Assembly (NCBI RefSeq): GCF_000725545.1
Contig: NZ_JNZP01000024.1
Location: 29,813 to 93,812 of the forward strand
DNA from: Streptomyces exfoliatus
Lineage (GTDB): Bacteria > Actinomycetota > Actinomycetes > Streptomycetales > Streptomycetaceae
Direction: 5' to 3'
Length of the DNA: 64,000 nucleotides
Under the pieces are notes generated by a model that ran no database searches, had not been told where the DNA came from, and worked only from the letters and a program-made list of their open reading frames with translations. Shown here piece by piece: positions 18,535 to 27,611 of this stretch; the first letter of the stretch is position 1, and every line of letters starts with the position of its first letter. The position numbers were made by a program, and so were the translations under genes.

Positions 18535-21500
18535 TCACCTCGGCCTTCCGTTCGTCGCGTTCCCCGGGGCGGGCCGCCCCGACTGGGCCGCCATGATCTC
18601 CTCGTACAACTCCGGCCTGAACTGCCTGAGATGGGCCAGGATGCCGCTCATCTGCGTCCCGACGTTCACGAACCTGGTCCTGGCGCCCTGGAACTCGACC
18701 TCGTCCACCTTCCGTGTCCCGCGGTGCAGCCCCACCACCGTCCAGTCGTCGAGACAGACCGGTGAGCCGGACGAGCCGCCACGGGTGTCGGTGAAGTACA
18801 GGAGGTCGTGCTCGTCCGCCCGGTAGACCAGGTTGTTGCGCAGCGCGACCCGCTTCGGCAGGCCCCCGGGGTGCTGGATGATGTTGACGGGAACGCGCTG
18901 CCGTTCCCGGACGAGGAGCGGCCGGGTGGCGACCCGGAGCGTCGGGCGCCGTTCCTGGTCGGAGGAGAGCCGCACGATGGCGTAGTCGAGCGCCGCGTCC
19001 CAGGCGGCGAGTTCACCGGCCGTCGCCTCCGGCGCCGCCGCCGTGTTCTCGACGAAGTCGAAGCGGGAGCGGGACATGAGCGCCTGCAGCCGCAGGTCCT
19101 CGTCGCTCACGTAGGGCCGTACGCCCGACTCCCACGAACGGGCCATCACCACATGGTGGTTGGTGATCAGCAGGCCGGGGGCGATCATCCAGCCCGTACC
19201 GCCGTGCGGATAGGAGGGCAGCAGCGGGGCGCCCGACTCGTACGGCGGGATCCTCAGCAGGGCGACCGAGGATCCGGCCCGGATGCCGCCGTGCAGGAAC
19301 TCGTATGGCACGGTGTCGTCCTGGAGGATGACCTCCTCCTTCATTTCTCCCGGCATCATGTCCGCGGGCAGCTCCGCCTCGCCGGTGATCGCGCGGGCCA
19401 CGGTGTCGAGGGCGCCCTGAAGGACGGCGCGCGGGCCCGGTTCACGGGTCAGCTCGATCGCGTTGTGCAGCCAGATCTCCAGCGGCACCAGCCCGTCGAT
19501 CAGCCGCTCGACCTGGTTCATCGCGTTCAGGTCGGCGTGCACCTGCTCCCGGGGGTCGTCCAGCGCTTCGAGCGTGGACGTGAAGTGGCCGGGGACGCCG
19601 ACGAGCAGGGCGGGACGCAGGGACCGGTCCGCGAGACCCGCCTCCATGGCGGCGTTGCGGAGCCGGACGAGCTCGGGCTGCGGCAGGAACGGTTCCTTGC
19701 GGAGCGCGGCCCCGGCCGCGGTCGGCGGCGGGCGCGTCCACAGCCCCGTACCGCCGTGGCGGGGGCGGGGGCCCGCCCAGATGTCGGGCTCCCCGCTGCC
19801 GGGCGCGCGAGCGCGCGAGGACGCGCCGCGTGCGGTTCCGGCCAGGCGTGCCGCGCCGCGCGGCAGCGGGCCCGCGTCCATCGCGGAGGCGACCCCGAGC
19901 AGCAGGTCGCCGCTGCCGTCCCGGAGCGTCAGCGCCTGCCGCGCGACACTGTCCAGGGTGCCGCGCCGCCGCGCCTCCCGCAGGTCCCGCTCGATCCGGG
20001 CACGGTCGAGACGGCCGTCCCCGGGGTACGGCTCACCGGCCGCCGACTCCAGGATGCGGGCCAGTGGCTCGCGGAGCCCCGGCTCGTCGCCGAGGGTGGT
20101 GTCGATCCAGTGGGCCAGTTCCGTCACCACCGCCTCCTCGTCCGCCGGCAGCCCCACGAGCCGCAGCGTGTGCTCCAGGAGCCGGGGGTCCGCCGGGCAG
20201 GCCGCGGCCGCCGCCGTACGGGCCAGGGACGGCTGCCTGGCCAGGTCGGCGTCCGGCATGCCGCGCAGCGTCCGGGCGAGCCGCTCCCGCGCCGGAGCGG
20301 CGTCGACGTCCGCGAGCGACGCGAGCCGCGAGCGGGCGACGAGCACGCCCAGGGACTCGTACCGCAGTCCGAGGCCCGCCGCGATCTCCTCCGCCTCCTG
20401 CAGGTCCCGGTCCGCGTCCGCGAAGTCCCCCGTGTCCTGCGCGAGCCGCGCCGACAGCTGGAGGAGTTCGAGCTGGGTCTCCGCGCAGCCCGCCTCCGCC
20501 GCGCCGTCCACGGCCCGCTCGGCGCTCGCGCGCGCCTCCGCCGTCCGGCCGGACCGGGCGAGGGTCTCGGCGAGCAGCGCGTGCAGCCGGCTGCACGGCG
20601 TCCACGGGCGCCGCTCCGCGAGGCGCTGCGTCGCGGCCTCCACGTACCCCTGGGTGAGCAGGTCCTCGACCTCGCGCGCGGCGATCCGCTCCCAGTCCTC
20701 CTGGTCGGCCTCGGCCATGATCTGGTCGGGCACGTGGCCGCCGATCCTGCCGAGGAGGAACGCGGCCGGTCGGTGCGCCATCTCCAGGTGCGTCTGGCCG
20801 CCCAGGTAGGCGTCCACTCCGGGCTCCCAACGGGCTTCGACCGTGCGGGGGTTCTCGCCGAGCCTGAGCCGGTGGTAGATCTCCTCGGCGCGATTCCGGG
20901 TCCCCTCGCGGGCCGCGTAGTACGCGACGGCGCTGCGGTCGACCGCCCGCATCAGATCGGTGCGCGCGCTGTCGGAGAGCCGCAGCATGATGGCGCGCAG
21001 ATCGGCCCTGTGGCGGATGGCCTCGGGTCCGGCCGGCTCCATCAGGTCGACCCGTGAGGTGAGCAGCCCGTACAGCCGGCGGGCCTCGCCCGCAGAGTCG
21101 ACGCGGAGCCCCGCGGGACCGGCGAGCACCTCCCTGACCAGGTCGGGGGTGATGAAGCGGAGGGCGAGGCCCGCCTGGACGAGGGCCCTGACGTCGTCCT
21201 CCGCGATGTGCTTGAGGATGCGGTCGTACAACGTTCCCTGGATCAGCATCTGGTCGACCTGGCGGTCGAAGTACCGCCGCCGGGAGGGCAGTCCGCGCAG
21301 GAGGGAGCCCAGCGAACGGGAGTCGGCGCCCAGGGCGACCGCCGTGCCGGCCGCCAGCCTCAGGCTCAGCGGATGGCCGCCGATCCGGTCCGCGAGCTCC
21401 TCCGCGAGCGTCTCGTCGAGGACCCCGGACGACATCAGGAGGTCCACGGACGCTTCGTGGTCCAGCTCGGTCAGCTCCCTGGTGCGCGGCGTGAGGACCC

Positions 21501-23892
21501 GGGCGGGGTGGTCGATCGGCGCCCGCCCGGAGACGATGAACCGCAGCCGCGAGTACGCCGCCCGCAGCGCCGTCCAGATGGCCCACATCCGGCCGAGGAC
21601 GGGGGAGCCCCGGTACTGGGCCTCCTCGAAGGAGTCGATCACGACGAGCAGCGGGGGCGCCTGCCCGTCGGGCGCGGGCCGGACCGCCTCGGCGACCAGG
21701 GACGCGATCCGGTGGGCGAGTTCCTGCTCGCGGGCGCTGGCGCGGGCGTGGAAGTCGGACGTGTAGTCGCGGGCGAGCGTGGCCCGGGTGCCGGCGAGGC
21801 GGTGGAGTTCGTCGAGTTCGTTGCGTTCGCCCCGCTGGGCCGCCGCGGTCCGCTCGCACTCGTCCGCGAGGGCCTCGAAGGCGGCCCGGTGACCGGCGTG
21901 GTGGACGGCGAGCTGCCGGGCCATCTCCGCGATGACGGTGGCGGGTTCGTGGACGGAGAGCGTGGGGCGCGCGAAGTCGATGTAGACGAAGGGGAATCCG
22001 GTGGGGGACGCGGCCAGCGCGTCGATGAGGAACTTGGCGAGCAGGGTGCTCTTGCCGATGCCGCCGACCCCGTGCAGGAGGACCGGGGGCTCCGCCGGCT
22101 CCTCGGGCAGTGCGAGATAGGCGTGCAGGTCGTCGAGTTCGGCGGTGCGTCCGTGGAAGGTCCCCTGGATCAGCCGGTGCAGAGGCTGGAGCAGCCGGGC
22201 CGCCTCCAGACGGTGCTGGACGACGTCGACGGGAGGCAGCCCGGTGACGCCCGGTACCCGGCTCAGCCAGAGCACGGCCTGCAGGGTGTCGGACAGCTCC
22301 TCGACCTCGTCGCCCGCCGACGACGGCCCGCCGGGGGAGGGGGCGGGGGCGGGGGCGAGTGGCGGGCCGGTGCCGGAGAGCAGGGCGAGGGCGGTGTGCT
22401 CGGGGCCGGAACCCTGCGGGCGCAGGCCGATGTTGACCCGCAGGGCACGCAGCGCGGCACCGGGCCCGGCGAGTCCGGCGAGTGTCGCGTCGCGGACCTC
22501 GGGCTTGAGCGTCCACACCGTGGCGCCGGGAGACGGCAGGGCGGTGCAGTCGTCGACGAGTTCGAGGACGGCGCGCCCGGTGGACAGCTCCTCGCCCGGC
22601 AGCCGGAGCAGTGCGGGGTCGAACTCCTGGAGCAGACAGGCGGCCTCGCGGTAGGAGCGGCGCGGGTCGGGCAGCGCGGCGGCGGGAGCCGAGAGGGTCG
22701 CGCGCAGGGTGTCGCGCAACAGCGGGGCGGCCTCCCCGGGCGGGGCCGACGTCCGGGGCAGTGCCCGGTGGAGTCGTACGACGTCCTCCACTGCCGTGCA
22801 CAGCCTGCGCATGTGACTCTCCCCGTTCGGCGGGGAGTCGACGGCGCGCAGCACTTCGCTCACGGCCGTCTCCGTCAGCTCGCGGACGGACTCCTCCCAG
22901 CCGGGGGCGGTGGTGTCGGTCGCGTCGGTGAAGAACTCCTCGAAGAAGCGGCGGAGATCGTCGGCGTCGGCCGGACGGGCGGTGTCCCGGCACTCGTTCT
23001 TGCGGATTTCGTAAGGGAGTTGACGCATGGTCTCGGCGTAGCCGAGCAGCACGAGCCGGGGCACGGTCTCGGCCCGTACCGGAGTGTGCTCGTAGATCGC
23101 CCGTGCCAGCACGCCGATGGCGTCCCACGCGTCGGCGTGCGGGTCGAGCCGGTCGCAGTCGTCGAGGACGAGCCAGAAGCGGTCCTCGGCGGCGGTCGCA
23201 CGGGCGACGATCTTGTGGGCGGCGTCCTCGAGGGCGGGCAGTGGATCGTTCAACCGTGTGGGATTCAACGGAAATCCGTCGGCCTCCGGTCCCGCCACGA
23301 AGGCCGCCAGCCGCTCCATCAGACGCGCCGCCGTCGACGTACGGGACAGGGTCACCCGGACCGGACGGAAGCCGAGGTGCTGGCCGAGATGGCGGATGAG
23401 TTCGTACGTGTACGAGCGCCCGCTGTCCGGGGGACCGTCGACGATCAGGACCGTCTGCTCCGGGTCGGCGACGAAGCCCCTGAGCCTCTCGCGCAGCTCG
23501 GACCGGTCGAGGAACACCTCGGTGCCGTGCTTCAGGAGCTGACTGTCGAACGGGTCCCGCCGTGCACGCCGCAGCCCTTCGTCCTCGCGCAGCCGGGTGA
23601 GCAGGTTGCGGGCCTCCGCGCCCTGCTCGTAGCCGTGCGGGTCGTCGATGGCGGCCAGCGCGTCGAGACCGGCGAGGACGGCGAGGAGCCGGCGCTGATG
23701 GGCGATGTCCCGGCGGGCGGCCTCCACCACGAGGGCGGCGTTCCGGTCGGCGTCCGGGGTGAGCGGCAGGTCCTCGACGAAACCGGCCGGGAGACCGGCG
23801 CGCAGCAGCCGTTCGCGTGGGTCGGGGGTATCGAGGAGGTGGTCCCGCACCCAACGGGCGACGAGCCCCCACTCCGTCTCGGTGAGCGGCAT
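18535..23892 (-). CDS. Giant double-P-loop STAND-like protein with C-terminal trypsin protease
   Basis: 1785 aa. Residues 1-90 form a small helical domain of the effector-associated/death-like kind (inference from pattern). A first P-loop ATPase module follows: GPPDSGRS 153-160, with Arg where the Walker A Lys is expected, and Walker B LVLDDCD near 241-247. A Pro/Ser linker (510-530) leads to a canonical NACHT/NB-ARC-like module: GVGGIGKS 608-615, LLVVIDSFEEAQ 748-759, FIVSGRAP, GGHPLSLRLA. About 600 residues of helical TPR-like repeats come next. A chymotrypsin-fold protease ends the protein: His1580 in ITNHHVV, Asp1636 in LDYAIVRL, Ser1708 in GGSSGSPV. Downstream is a second trypsin; upstream are a nuclease and a divergent caspase. 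Probably a signal-sensing switch that unleashes proteolysis. Confidence 0.85.
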   Translation of the reverse strand: MPLTETEWGLVARWVRDHLLDTPDPRERLLRAGLPAGFVEDLPLTPDADRNAALVVEAARRDIAHQRRLLAVLAGLDALAAIDDPHGYEQGAEARNLLTRLREDEGLRRARRDPFDSQLLKHGTEVFLDRSELRERLRGFVADPEQTVLIVDGPPDSGRSYTYELIRHLGQHLGFRPVRVTLSRTSTAARLMERLAAFVAGPEADGFPLNPTRLNDPLPALEDAAHKIVARATAAEDRFWLVLDDCDRLDPHADAWDAIGVLARAIYEHTPVRAETVPRLVLLGYAETMRQLPYEIRKNECRDTARPADADDLRRFFEEFFTDATDTTAPGWEESVRELTETAVSEVLRAVDSPPNGESHMRRLCTAVEDVVRLHRALPRTSAPPGEAAPLLRDTLRATLSAPAAALPDPRRSYREAACLLQEFDPALLRLPGEELSTGRAVLELVDDCTALPSPGATVWTLKPEVRDATLAGLAGPGAALRALRVNIGLRPQGSGPEHTALALLSGTGPPLAPAPAPSPGGPSSAGDEVEELSDTLQAVLWLSRVPGVTGLPPVDVVQHRLEAARLLQPLHRLIQGTFHGRTAELDDLHAYLALPEEPAEPPVLLHGVGGIGKSTLLAKFLIDALAASPTGFPFVYIDFARPTLSVHEPATVIAEMARQLAVHHAGHRAAFEALADECERTAAAQRGERNELDELHRLAGTRATLARDYTSDFHARASAREQELAHRIASLVAEAVRPAPDGQAPPLLVVIDSFEEAQYRGSPVLGRMWAIWTALRAAYSRLRFIVSGRAPIDHPARVLTPRTRELTELDHEASVDLLMSSGVLDETLAEELADRIGGHPLSLRLAAGTAVALGADSRSLGSLLRGLPSRRRYFDRQVDQMLIQGTLYDRILKHIAEDDVRALVQAGLALRFITPDLVREVLAGPAGLRVDSAGEARRLYGLLTSRVDLMEPAGPEAIRHRADLRAIMLRLSDSARTDLMRAVDRSAVAYYAAREGTRNRAEEIYHRLRLGENPRTVEARWEPGVDAYLGGQTHLEMAHRPAAFLLGRIGGHVPDQIMAEADQEDWERIAAREVEDLLTQGYVEAATQRLAERRPWTPCSRLHALLAETLARSGRTAEARASAERAVDGAAEAGCAETQLELLQLSARLAQDTGDFADADRDLQEAEEIAAGLGLRYESLGVLVARSRLASLADVDAAPARERLARTLRGMPDADLARQPSLARTAAAAACPADPRLLEHTLRLVGLPADEEAVVTELAHWIDTTLGDEPGLREPLARILESAAGEPYPGDGRLDRARIERDLREARRRGTLDSVARQALTLRDGSGDLLLGVASAMDAGPLPRGAARLAGTARGASSRARAPGSGEPDIWAGPRPRHGGTGLWTRPPPTAAGAALRKEPFLPQPELVRLRNAAMEAGLADRSLRPALLVGVPGHFTSTLEALDDPREQVHADLNAMNQVERLIDGLVPLEIWLHNAIELTREPGPRAVLQGALDTVARAITGEAELPADMMPGEMKEEVILQDDTVPYEFLHGGIRAGSSVALLRIPPYESGAPLLPSYPHGGTGWMIAPGLLITNHHVVMARSWESGVRPYVSDEDLRLQALMSRSRFDFVENTAAAPEATAGELAAWDAALDYAIVRLSSDQERRPTLRVATRPLLVRERQRVPVNIIQHPGGLPKRVALRNNLVYRADEHDLLYFTDTRGGSSGSPVCLDDWTVVGLHRGTRKVDEVEFQGARTRFVNVGTQMSGILAHLRQFRPELYEEIMAAQSGRPAPGNATNGRPR

Positions 23893-24065
23893 TCCGCACC
23901 TGTCCGGCGCTCTCGGCGCAGCGCCGGTCGCTCCGGCGCCGGGACGTGACAGACCGGGTCAGAACACGCACCCGATCCCTTCCATCGTTTCACCGGCCCC
24001 TGGCGGCCGCAATCGCGAGCGGGCGCCCGCGGGAAGCGGCAGCGGCGGGACGGGCGCCGTCGGCC

Positions 24066-24953
24066 TCAGGGGTGCAGCACGATGTCCTCGAACGACTCCA
24101 GGCGCCGCCAGCGCTCCTCGGGCGCCCGCGTCGGAGGCATCACGTCCACGTCGGGCAGCGGCCCGAACTCCAGCTCGGTGATCTCCGCGACGTCCGCGAC
24201 CGGCACCTGGTACGTACGGTACGGGCCCAGTGGCGGCGGCGCTCCGGCCGTCGCCCCCGCGAGCGCCCGTTCCGCGTCCCGGCTCAGGTCGGGGCTCTGG
24301 TCGAGGACGTACCCGGCGGCGGCGAGCGCCCCGTCCTGGAGGAACGCGGCCACCTTCCAGAAGCGCATCGGCACCTGGATCCCCCGGTACGGCGGATCGG
24401 AGTCCTGGAGCACAGGCCCCGTCAGCACCGTCAGCCTCCGGTCGAACGCGGCGGCGTGGTCGAGGAGGTAGTTCTCCAGGCCCTGCCAGATCTTCTTGCC
24501 CTGGTTGAAGACGTCCGCCTGGGGTGCGGCGTTGGTGAAGTGGAAGGTGTCCGCGTCGGCCGCGAGTGCCACGGCAGGGGTCCCCCAGACCGGATCGAGC
24601 CTGCGGACCAGATGACCGCGGTCGAGACTGTTGTTCCGGTAGACGTCGTCGCCCGCCTGCTGTTCCTCGGGCAGTCGGGGATCGAACCGCCAGACGTCGT
24701 TCCTCGGCACGTCCTCCCGCAGCTCCCGCCCCTCGACGCACACCGCCGTCGAGGCGGCGAGACGCCGGTCGGGCCGGAAGACCACGGTGAAGTGGGTGTA
24801 CGGCAGGATCACCGTCGCGACCGTCGGCCGGGCGGGCAGCGGCAGCGGGACGACCGGGCCGAGGAAGCTCTCGTCGTATCCGGTGCGGTCGGCGGGCGCG
24901 GCACGGCCGGCGCCGCCCGCGCCGGGAGGGGGCGGGGGATCGGAAGGGTTCAT
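24066..24953 (-). CDS. DNA/RNA non-specific endonuclease (NUC1/EndoG-like), apparently cytosolic
   Basis: 295 aa from ATG 24953; a longer frame would run into the divergent caspase gene. The beta-beta-alpha-metal nuclease signature is present: DRGHLVRR (His114 as general base), FHFTNAAPQ (Asn141) and VFNQGKKIWQGLENYLL (Asn150 and Glu160 near the metal). The fold is shared with Serratia nuclease and the apoptotic mitochondrial EndoG. No signal peptide or cleavage site is seen; the N-terminus is a Pro/Gly-rich tail (1-20) and would stay in the cytoplasm, where an uncontrolled nuclease would be toxic. It lies 173 bp upstream of the STAND-trypsin gene on the same strand and 118 bp from the caspase gene. 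Confidence 0.9.
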   Translation of the reverse strand: MNPSDPPPPPGAGGAGRAAPADRTGYDESFLGPVVPLPLPARPTVATVILPYTHFTVVFRPDRRLAASTAVCVEGRELREDVPRNDVWRFDPRLPEEQQAGDDVYRNNSLDRGHLVRRLDPVWGTPAVALAADADTFHFTNAAPQADVFNQGKKIWQGLENYLLDHAAAFDRRLTVLTGPVLQDSDPPYRGIQVPMRFWKVAAFLQDGALAAAGYVLDQSPDLSRDAERALAGATAGAPPPLGPYRTYQVPVADVAEITELEFGPLPDVDVMPPTRAPEERWRRLESFEDIVLHP

Positions 24954-25040
24954 ACGATGTAGGTACCGCGTGGAGAGGGTCGCGCTCGGCGCCGGACCAC
25001 AGGCCACTCGATCAGACGCCCCGGTGTCCCCTCCGCTTCC

Positions 25041-25066
25041 CGCCAGGAGGCACACCCGCCAGGAGG
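25041..25066 (+). promoter_or_regulatory. Duplicated ribosome-binding site before the caspase gene
   Basis: The 10-mer CGCCAGGAGG occurs twice, at 25041-25050 and 25057-25066. The second copy is 5 nt from the caspase ATG and is the working Shine-Dalgarno; the first may be a standby site or a duplication scar. Confidence 0.7.
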
Positions 25067-25071
25067 AACCC

Positions 25072-25881
25072 ATGGCCACCGGACTCGCCCTGCACATCGG
25101 ACTCAACCGGGTCGACCCCGCCCACTACGACGGCTGGGACGGCGCCCTGGTCGCCTGCGAGAACGACGCCCACGACATGGCGCGCCTCGCCCGCACCGCC
25201 GGATTCGAGAGCACCGTCCTGCTCACCGCCGACGGCACCGTCGCCAACGTCACGGCCGTGCTCGGCGAGGCCGCCGCCCGGCTCAGCCCCGGCGACATCC
25301 TGCTCCTCACCTACTCGGGGCACGGCGGCCAGCTGCCCGACGCCACCGGCTCCGACGACGAGCCGGACGCCCTCGACGAGACACTGGTCCTCTACGACCG
25401 CCAGTTCCTCGACGACGAGGTCAGGCGGACCTTCCGCGCCTTCGCCGACGACGTGCGGATCGTCTCCTTCTTCGACTGCTGCCACAGCGGCAGCAGCATC
25501 GAGGTCCCCGGCGGCGAGGCGGACGGCGTCAGGGCCCGCTACCTGCCCGAGCCCCAGCAGCACCGGCTGTACGAACGGGACCGGGAGTTCTTCGACGAGC
25601 TGCGGCGGTCGCTGGCGAAGGACGCGCCGGCCGACGGGGCGGCCAGGGACGCGCTGCTCGTGTCGGCCTGTCAGGACAACCAGTTCGCCGCCGACGGAGA
25701 CGTCAACGGAGCTTTCACGGCGGCCCTGTTGCAGGTGTGGGACGACGGCGCGTTCCGGGGCGGCTACCGCGACTTCCACCGGGCGATCCAGCGGCGGCTT
25801 CCCCCGACCCAGAGCCCGAACCTGTACGTGACCGGCACACCGGGCGAGGAGTTCCTGAACCAGCGGCCGTTCACGGTCTGA
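25072..25881 (+). CDS. Caspase-fold (metacaspase-like) cysteine protease
   Basis: 269 aa, ATG start 5 nt after AGGAGG. The p20-like domain has the catalytic dyad His84 in LTYSGHGGQ and Cys137 in FFDCCHSGS, with the preceding LHIGLNRVD and CENDAHDMARLARTAGF segments of the family. A p10-like half (LLVSACQDNQFAADGD, NGAFTAALLQVW) follows. There is no signal peptide and no fused domain, so it is a free cytosolic protease, probably with Arg/Lys or acidic specificity like other prokaryotic caspases (family knowledge). It is divergent from the nuclease/STAND-trypsin operon. In conflict systems, free caspases are typical effectors released by STAND sensors. Confidence 0.93.
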   Translation: MATGLALHIGLNRVDPAHYDGWDGALVACENDAHDMARLARTAGFESTVLLTADGTVANVTAVLGEAAARLSPGDILLLTYSGHGGQLPDATGSDDEPDALDETLVLYDRQFLDDEVRRTFRAFADDVRIVSFFDCCHSGSSIEVPGGEADGVRARYLPEPQQHRLYERDREFFDELRRSLAKDAPADGAARDALLVSACQDNQFAADGDVNGAFTAALLQVWDDGAFRGGYRDFHRAIQRRLPPTQSPNLYVTGTPGEEFLNQRPFTV

Positions 25882-25909
25882 GGCCTCGGAGGTCCCGGGA
25901 AAGACGAAA

Positions 25910-25935
25910 GGCAAGGAGGTAGACCGCTCCTTGCC
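25910..25935 (+). terminator. Hairpin after the caspase gene
   Basis: A 9-bp perfect stem (GGCAAGGAG with CTCCTTGCC) and 8-nt loop, 28 bp past the caspase stop. No T-run. It lies just before the inverted repeat that controls the next gene. Confidence 0.6.
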
Positions 25936-25956
25936 ACTCTCAAGGTATAGCGCACA

Positions 25957-25979
25957 GGGGGCCTTGCCGCAAGGCCCCC
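25957..25979. promoter_or_regulatory. Putative rifamycin-associated element (RAE) upstream of rox
   Basis: A perfect 23-bp inverted repeat: GGGGGCCTTGC, one central C, then GCAAGGCCCCC. It sits 64 bp before the rox-type monooxygenase. The published RAE is a 19-bp inverted repeat found upstream of rifamycin-inactivating genes in actinomycetes and mediates induction by rifamycins. The core here (nine-base arms around one central base) fits that description. The assignment rests on remembered consensus and the gene it precedes. Confidence 0.75.
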
Positions 25980-26043
25980 GTCGTGCTGCAGAATCTCCGC
26001 TCGTAGCCAGTGACTCTGGCAGTTCTTCGAACGGGGCGTATGA

Positions 26044-27471
<1,428 letters not shown>

Positions 27472-27527
27472 GTACGGTGCGGTGGCTCCTACGGCACGCG
27501 TACGAGCCACCGGCACCGCCGCCGGCT

Positions 27528-27611
27528 AGGGCCTGTCCTTCGGATCAGGCCGGATCAGGGAGCGTGCGTGCCGGGCCCCGCGAGCCCGGCATGATCCGAA
27601 AGACAGGCCCT
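27528..27611. terminator. Long bidirectional terminator, copy A of a dispersed repeat
   Basis: Twenty-base arms (27528-27547 and 27592-27611) pair with one mismatch; inside is a second perfect hairpin (GCCGGGC at 27570-27576 with GCCCGGC at 27584-27590). It lies between convergent rox and the LAL regulator, and its right arm overlaps the regulator stop codon. Related sequences occur at 38875 and 56415. Confidence 0.85.

Noticed and set aside
20033..23971. A 1312-residue minus-strand frame, and a 913-residue plus-strand frame at 21208-23949
   Set aside because: Both are shadows of the giant STAND-trypsin gene; the Arg/Pro/Gly-rich translation lacks any motif, whereas the 1785-aa frame holds intact Walker and protease motifs.
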